NCBI GenBank assembly: GCA_002429595.1
Contig: DJAM01000142.1
Span: 15,568 to 25,601 of the forward strand
Length of the DNA: 10,034 nucleotides
Direction of reading: 5' to 3'
From: Coxiellaceae bacterium UBA6002
GTDB taxonomy: Bacteria > Pseudomonadota > Gammaproteobacteria > UBA6002
The notes below the pieces were generated by a model that searched no databases, was not told the DNA's origin, and was given only the letters and a program-made list of their open reading frames with translations. The translations under genes were made by a program, and so were the position numbers. Shown here piece by piece: positions 7,076 to 10,034 of the stretch (position 1 is its first letter; each line of letters opens with the position of its first letter).

Positions 7076-8125
7076 ATGAATAATACTCCACGTAAAGCAG
7101 TCGCATTGATATCAGGTGGTCTTGATTCAATGTTGGCTGCAAAAGTCATTCAAGAGCAAGGCGTCCACGTCGAAGGCTTAAACTTCTTCACCGGATTTTG
7201 TGTCGAGGGGCATACTCACGCTATCAGACAGCATCATAAAGATAAAAATAAACGCAACAATGCTCTATGGGTCGCTGAACAACTTGGGATTAAACTGCAT
7301 ATTATTGATGTCGTTGAAGAATACAAAGATGTCGTCATCAATCCCAAACATGGCTATGGCGCCTATCTTAATCCTTGCCTCGATTGTAAAGTCTTCATGG
7401 TTAAACATGCCTTTAGATGGCTGGAAGAAAATCAATTCGATTTCATTATTACTGGCGAGGTGATTGGTCAGCGCCCTAAGTCACAACGCAAACACACTAT
7501 GCCGTTAATTGCTAAACGTTCCGGAGCAGAAGACTTATTGTTGCGGCCATTATGCGCCAAATTTCTTCCGGAAACCCTACCAGAACAATTAGGTTGGGTT
7601 GATCGTCACAAATTATTGGCGTGGTCAGGCCGCAGTCGCAAACCACAGTTTGAACTTGCTGCTCAATTTGGATTTTCTGATTATGCCCAGCCAGCAGGGG
7701 GATGCTGCTTTTTAACGGATGAGAATTACTCCAATAAATTGGCTGATTTATGGCAATCTCGAGGCGAAAGACAATATGAATTAGACGACATTATGTTGCT
7801 CAAAGTGGGTCGTCATATCCGTCCTGCTGCGAATTTTAAGATGATTATTGGTCGAGAAGAAGGCGAGAATAATTTTCTGGAAGGGTACCGCAAGCAATTT
7901 ATACATCTTCGGATGCTAAGCCATAATGGTCCCTTAGTATTAATAGATGGCAAACCGGAACAAGAGGATTTTCAGCTCGCCGCAAGAATTGCAGCGCGTT
8001 TTAGTGCAGGACGCCTAGCTGATAAAGTGACGGTACAGATCCAGCAGCGCGATGGCAGTGCGATGATTTTAAATGTTGCCCCTTTTACTCCCAATGAAAT
8101 TTTACCTGAATGGTATTTAGCATGA
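7076..8125 (+). CDS. PP-loop ATPase, MnmA/ThiI-like tRNA thiolation family, with probable C-terminal NFACT-R-like RNA-binding domain
   Basis: This protein probably activates a base in tRNA by adenylation and replaces its oxygen with sulfur, but its target is not known to me. Residues 13-18, SGGLDS, are the PP-loop that binds ATP. Cysteines stand where MnmA keeps its own: NPCLDC with C101 and C104 (compare MnmA NPC..C), and AGGCCFLTD with C210/C211 (compare the MnmA second catalytic Cys). C42 in FFTGFC and TGEVIGQRP (126-134) are further family features. From about 238 on, MLLKVGRHIRPAANFKMIIGR resembles the NFACT-R RNA-binding fold. At 349 residues it lacks the usual MnmA C-terminal barrel, so it is not the standard MnmA; database names such as '2-thiouridylate methyltransferase' for this family are misleading. 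ATG start, weak ribosome binding site, 12 bases after the transporter gene. Its TGA overlaps the TusA-family ATG. Confidence 0.85.
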   Translation: MNNTPRKAVALISGGLDSMLAAKVIQEQGVHVEGLNFFTGFCVEGHTHAIRQHHKDKNKRNNALWVAEQLGIKLHIIDVVEEYKDVVINPKHGYGAYLNPCLDCKVFMVKHAFRWLEENQFDFIITGEVIGQRPKSQRKHTMPLIAKRSGAEDLLLRPLCAKFLPETLPEQLGWVDRHKLLAWSGRSRKPQFELAAQFGFSDYAQPAGGCCFLTDENYSNKLADLWQSRGERQYELDDIMLLKVGRHIRPAANFKMIIGREEGENNFLEGYRKQFIHLRMLSHNGPLVLIDGKPEQEDFQLAARIAARFSAGRLADKVTVQIQQRDGSAMILNVAPFTPNEILPEWYLA

Positions 8126-8343
8126 CGTATCAACTGGATGCTAGACGCTTACTCTGCCCCTTACCGGTGATCAAAACCCAAAATAAAATCAAAGAGCTTA
8201 AGCCTGGAGATTTACTGGAAGTTATCTGTACTGATCCAGGCGTTATTAACGATATTCCCGCATGGTGCCGCATTCATGGGCATGAAGTTATTGCCATAGT
8301 AGAGCATGACCAAGAAATCACTGTGAAAATTGCAGTCAGCTAA
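8122..8343 (+). CDS. TusA-family sulfur carrier protein
   Basis: A 73-residue protein of the TusA/SirA/YedF fold, which carries a persulfide on one cysteine and passes it to sulfur-using enzymes. The signature LDARRLLCPLPVIK contains the CPxP motif with the acceptor Cys12; KPGDLLEVICTDPGVINDIPAWC matches the rest of the domain (E. coli TusA 'PGETL...DDPATTRDIPGFC'). I chose ATG 8122, giving MTYQLDA, because it forms an ATGA overlap with the upstream stop and matches family length. An in-frame ATG at 8110 would add four residues and has no better ribosome binding site. The overlap suggests translational coupling to the PP-loop protein, making that protein the likely sulfur acceptor. Whether it also serves MnmA through TusBCDE cannot be seen here. 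The gene symbol is left blank because TusA, YedF and SirA paralogues are hard to separate by sequence alone. Confidence 0.92.
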   Translation: MTYQLDARRLLCPLPVIKTQNKIKELKPGDLLEVICTDPGVINDIPAWCRIHGHEVIAIVEHDQEITVKIAVS

Positions 8344-8425
8344 AAACTTGTGATTGCTTCTGCATCTTATTTGTTTCAGAATAAACGTCCGACATGAGAC
8401 TTCTTTTCTAATCTTTCAAGCAAGC

Positions 8426-8443
8426 TTTTACAGGGTAGTAAAA
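8426..8443. repeat. Short perfect inverted repeat in the glnA upstream region
   Basis: TTTTAC (8426-8431) and GTAAAA (8438-8443) are exact reverse complements around a 6-base spacer. The site lies about 24 bases upstream of the best candidate -35 for glnA, where an operator could act. Six-base AT-rich arms arise easily by chance, so this is only a candidate. Confidence 0.25.
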
Positions 8444-8466
8444 CGTCATTAAACCCTTTTATCTTC

Positions 8467-8496
8467 TTGAATCCGGCCTCGAAGTCAAACTGTAAC
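8467..8496 (+). promoter_or_regulatory. Candidate sigma-70 promoter for glnA
   Basis: TTGAAT (8467-8472) and TGTAAC (8491-8496) are separated by 18 bases, each matching 4 of 6 consensus positions. Transcription would begin near 8503, giving a short leader that holds the ribosome binding site. I found no sigma-54 type TGGCAC-N5-TTGC element in 8344-8521, unlike the nitrogen-controlled glnA promoter of enteric bacteria. Confidence 0.3.
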
Positions 8497-8510
8497 TTGC
8501 TCAACCCCTT

Positions 8511-8515
8511 AGGAG
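8511..8515 (+). promoter_or_regulatory. Strong ribosome binding site for glnA
   Basis: AGGAG followed by six adenines, then the ATG at 8522. It is the best Shine-Dalgarno match in the window and fixes the glnA start. It also fits a highly expressed gene with its own transcript. Confidence 0.85.
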
Positions 8516-8521
8516 AAAAAA

Positions 8522-9937
8522 ATGTCGGTCGATTCCGTTTGCAAGCTGATAGAAGAAAAACATATTCATTTTATAGATCTTAGATTCACAGACACGCGTG
8601 GCAAAGAACAACATGTTACGGTTTGGGTAAATGACAGAGAAGACGTTGAAAGTCTCTTTAAACATGGCAAGGCCTTCGATGGGTCTTCAATTGTAAAGTT
8701 TGCGACAATTGATAATTCTGATTTGCTCTTGATGCCTGATGCTGCCACTGCAGTAATTGACCCATTTTTTGATGAACCAACGTTAGTCTTACGTTGCGAT
8801 GTTATTGATCCCGTGACAAAGAAAGGTTATCACCGCGACCCTCGTTCCGTCGCTAAAAAAGCTGAAGCTTACTTACAAAGCACCGGAATTGCTGATATTT
8901 GTAATATTGGCGTTGAGCCTGAATTTTTCATTTTTGATCATGTCACGTGGGAATCCAAGGAAAATTGTAGCCAGTATCGAGTCGATTCTAAAGAAGGCCC
9001 CTGGAATTCCGTCAGTGAATATGAAGAAGGCAATAGAGGCCATCGACCACGAATTAAGGGTGGCTATTTTCCAGTCCCCCCAGTTGATTCTTCTCAAGAT
9101 ATCAGATCAACGATCTGCATGACTTGCCATGAAATGGGGTTAAGAATTGAAACGCACCATCACGAAGTGGGTAGTGCCAACCAGGTCGAAATTAATTGCG
9201 TATTTGATAGCTTGACTAACAAAGGTGATGAAACCCAAGTGTTTAAATATGTGGCGCACAATGTCGCACATGCTTATGGTAAAACAGTGACTTTTATGCC
9301 AAAACCTTTGTTCGGTGATAATGGCAGTGGTATGCATTGTCATTTGTCTTTAGTCAAAGATGGCAAAAATATTTTCGCAGGTGATCAATATTCAGGTCTT
9401 TCCGAAACAGCCTTGTATTTCATCGGTGGCGTTATTAAGCATGCAAAATCGTTAAATGCTTTTACTAATCCAACCACGAACAGTTATAAAAGACTCGTTC
9501 CTGGGTACGAAGCCCCAGTATTACTAGCTTATTCGCAAAGGAACCGTTCGGCTGCTATTCGTATTCCTTACGTCCCTACAGAGAAAGCGAAAAGAATAGA
9601 GATTCGTTTTCCTGATCCAAGCGCCAATCCCTATTTAGCGTATTCTGCTTTATTAATGGCGGGGCTTGATGGCATAAAAAATAAAATCCACCCTGGAGAT
9701 GCAATCGATAAAGATCTTTTTGAACTACCACCTGAAGAAATCGCTAAGATACACACAGTATGTGGCTCTCTCGATGAAGCGTTAGCGTCATTAAAAGCAG
9801 ATCAAGCGTACTTGCTAGAAGGTGATGTATTTACGAAAGATTTGATTGACACTTATATTGAATTGAAGCAACTAGAAGTGGATAGATTAAGAATGATGCC
9901 AAGCCCAGTTGAGTTTGACATGTATTACAGCGTTTAA
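8522..9937 (+). CDS. glnA: Glutamine synthetase type I (GSI-beta-like), adenylylation tyrosine replaced by Phe
   Basis: It makes glutamine from glutamate, ammonia and ATP as a cytoplasmic dodecamer. The 471 residues match the E. coli length (469). Aligning by eye with the E. coli enzyme (offset +3), active-site residues are intact: D53 in FDGSS, metal ligands E132 and E134 in VEPEFF, E215, E223, H272 in NGSGMHCH, R324, E330, R342, R347, E360 and R362 in RIEIRFPDP. The C-terminus PSPVEFDMYYSV is typical. The adenylylation loop reads DKDLFELPPEE, where E. coli has DKNLYDLPPEE with acceptor Tyr397; here the residue is F400, codon TTT at 9719-9721. The enzyme therefore should not be switched off by GlnE at this site. 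The segment after FDGSSI (VKFATIDNSD) also departs from the enteric GGWKGINESD. The gene is 178 bases from the TusA-family gene and probably has its own promoter. No ntrB/ntrC follows within the window. Confidence 0.97.
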   Translation: MSVDSVCKLIEEKHIHFIDLRFTDTRGKEQHVTVWVNDREDVESLFKHGKAFDGSSIVKFATIDNSDLLLMPDAATAVIDPFFDEPTLVLRCDVIDPVTKKGYHRDPRSVAKKAEAYLQSTGIADICNIGVEPEFFIFDHVTWESKENCSQYRVDSKEGPWNSVSEYEEGNRGHRPRIKGGYFPVPPVDSSQDIRSTICMTCHEMGLRIETHHHEVGSANQVEINCVFDSLTNKGDETQVFKYVAHNVAHAYGKTVTFMPKPLFGDNGSGMHCHLSLVKDGKNIFAGDQYSGLSETALYFIGGVIKHAKSLNAFTNPTTNSYKRLVPGYEAPVLLAYSQRNRSAAIRIPYVPTEKAKRIEIRFPDPSANPYLAYSALLMAGLDGIKNKIHPGDAIDKDLFELPPEEIAKIHTVCGSLDEALASLKADQAYLLEGDVFTKDLIDTYIELKQLEVDRLRMMPSPVEFDMYYSV

Positions 9938-9939
9938 AA

Positions 9940-10034
9940 TGTCATTCCTCGTATTATTTGTCATTCCCGCATATAGATGTCATTCCCGCGCAGGCGGGAA
10001 CCCATCCTTGTAGCCGCACCTGGAATGGGTTCCC
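9940..10034. repeat. Interspersed palindromic repeat cluster downstream of glnA (right edge)
   Basis: TGTCATTCC occurs three times, at 9940-9948, 9959-9967 and 9978-9986, with a 19-base period. The third copy leads into a perfect hairpin, TTCCCGC-GCAG-GCGGGAA (9983-10000), and the full unit 9978-10020. That unit is the reverse complement of 1-43 with three mismatches. From about 10021 the sequence TGGAATGGGTTCCC begins what looks like another copy in opposite orientation, cut by the window edge. The first copy starts three bases after the glnA stop, so the hairpin lies in the 3' end of any glnA transcript and could stabilise it. No T-run follows, so standard intrinsic termination is not supported. 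Confidence 0.85.

Noticed and set aside
8110..8121. Upstream ATG start for the TusA-family protein
   Set aside because: It would add only MVFS before the conserved MTYQLDA start. The ATGA overlap at 8122 gives the better-supported, coupled start.
7076..8125. Canonical MnmA assignment
   Set aside because: The PP-loop and cysteines are similar, but the C-terminal half is NFACT-R-like and the TGEVIGQRP motif differs from the MnmA TGHYAR form.
9983..10000. Intrinsic terminator for glnA
   Set aside because: The GC-rich hairpin is sound but lacks a downstream T-run, and identical hairpins occur at unrelated positions, so a repeat family is the better explanation.

Overview
The window looks like chromosomal core sequence from a gammaproteobacterium. 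The evidence is a holC-valS pair on the minus strand, divergent lptF-lptG on the plus strand, a type I glutamine synthetase of the 12-fold beta class, and moderately AT-rich coding sequence. The gene content, the many 'TGTCATTCCCGC...GCGGGAA' palindromes and the protein character suggest the Legionellales/Coxiellaceae neighbourhood (Coxiella, Rickettsiella or Aquicella-like). That placement is inference; no rRNA or other taxonomic marker is present.

Layout. Positions 1-114 hold an interspersed palindromic repeat with truncated tandem copies. Positions 115-3321 (minus strand) carry holC (DNA polymerase III chi) and valS (valyl-tRNA synthetase), 21 bases apart and probably co-transcribed. Positions 3322-3538 are a divergent intergenic region dense in inverted repeats: a 58-base imperfect hairpin and a head-to-head pair of the interspersed palindrome. 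In E. coli-type genomes pepA lies between lptF and holC; it is absent here. Positions 3539-8343 (plus strand) are a tightly packed five-gene run: lptF, lptG, an MFS transporter, a PP-loop tRNA-thiolase-like protein with a probable C-terminal NFACT-R-like RNA-binding domain, and a TusA-family sulfur carrier. The gaps are 26, about 7 and 12 bases, then a 4-base ATGA overlap. Positions 8344-8521 are a leader with a plausible promoter and a strong ribosome binding site for glnA (8522-9937). The window ends in the same repeat family seen at its start, in the opposite orientation.

How the genes work together. LptF and LptG are the inner-membrane subunits of the LptB2FG transporter that extracts lipopolysaccharide. 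The PP-loop protein and TusA look like a two-gene sulfur-transfer cassette: TusA would carry a persulfide and the PP-loop enzyme would use ATP to activate a base in RNA. GlnA has every catalytic residue I could align, but the tyrosine that GlnE adenylylates in enteric bacteria is phenylalanine (F400). This is the most striking sequence-level observation in the window.

No mobile element with a transposase, no CRISPR array, no rRNA or tRNA and no broken gene was seen. No gene-free stretch exceeds 300 bases.
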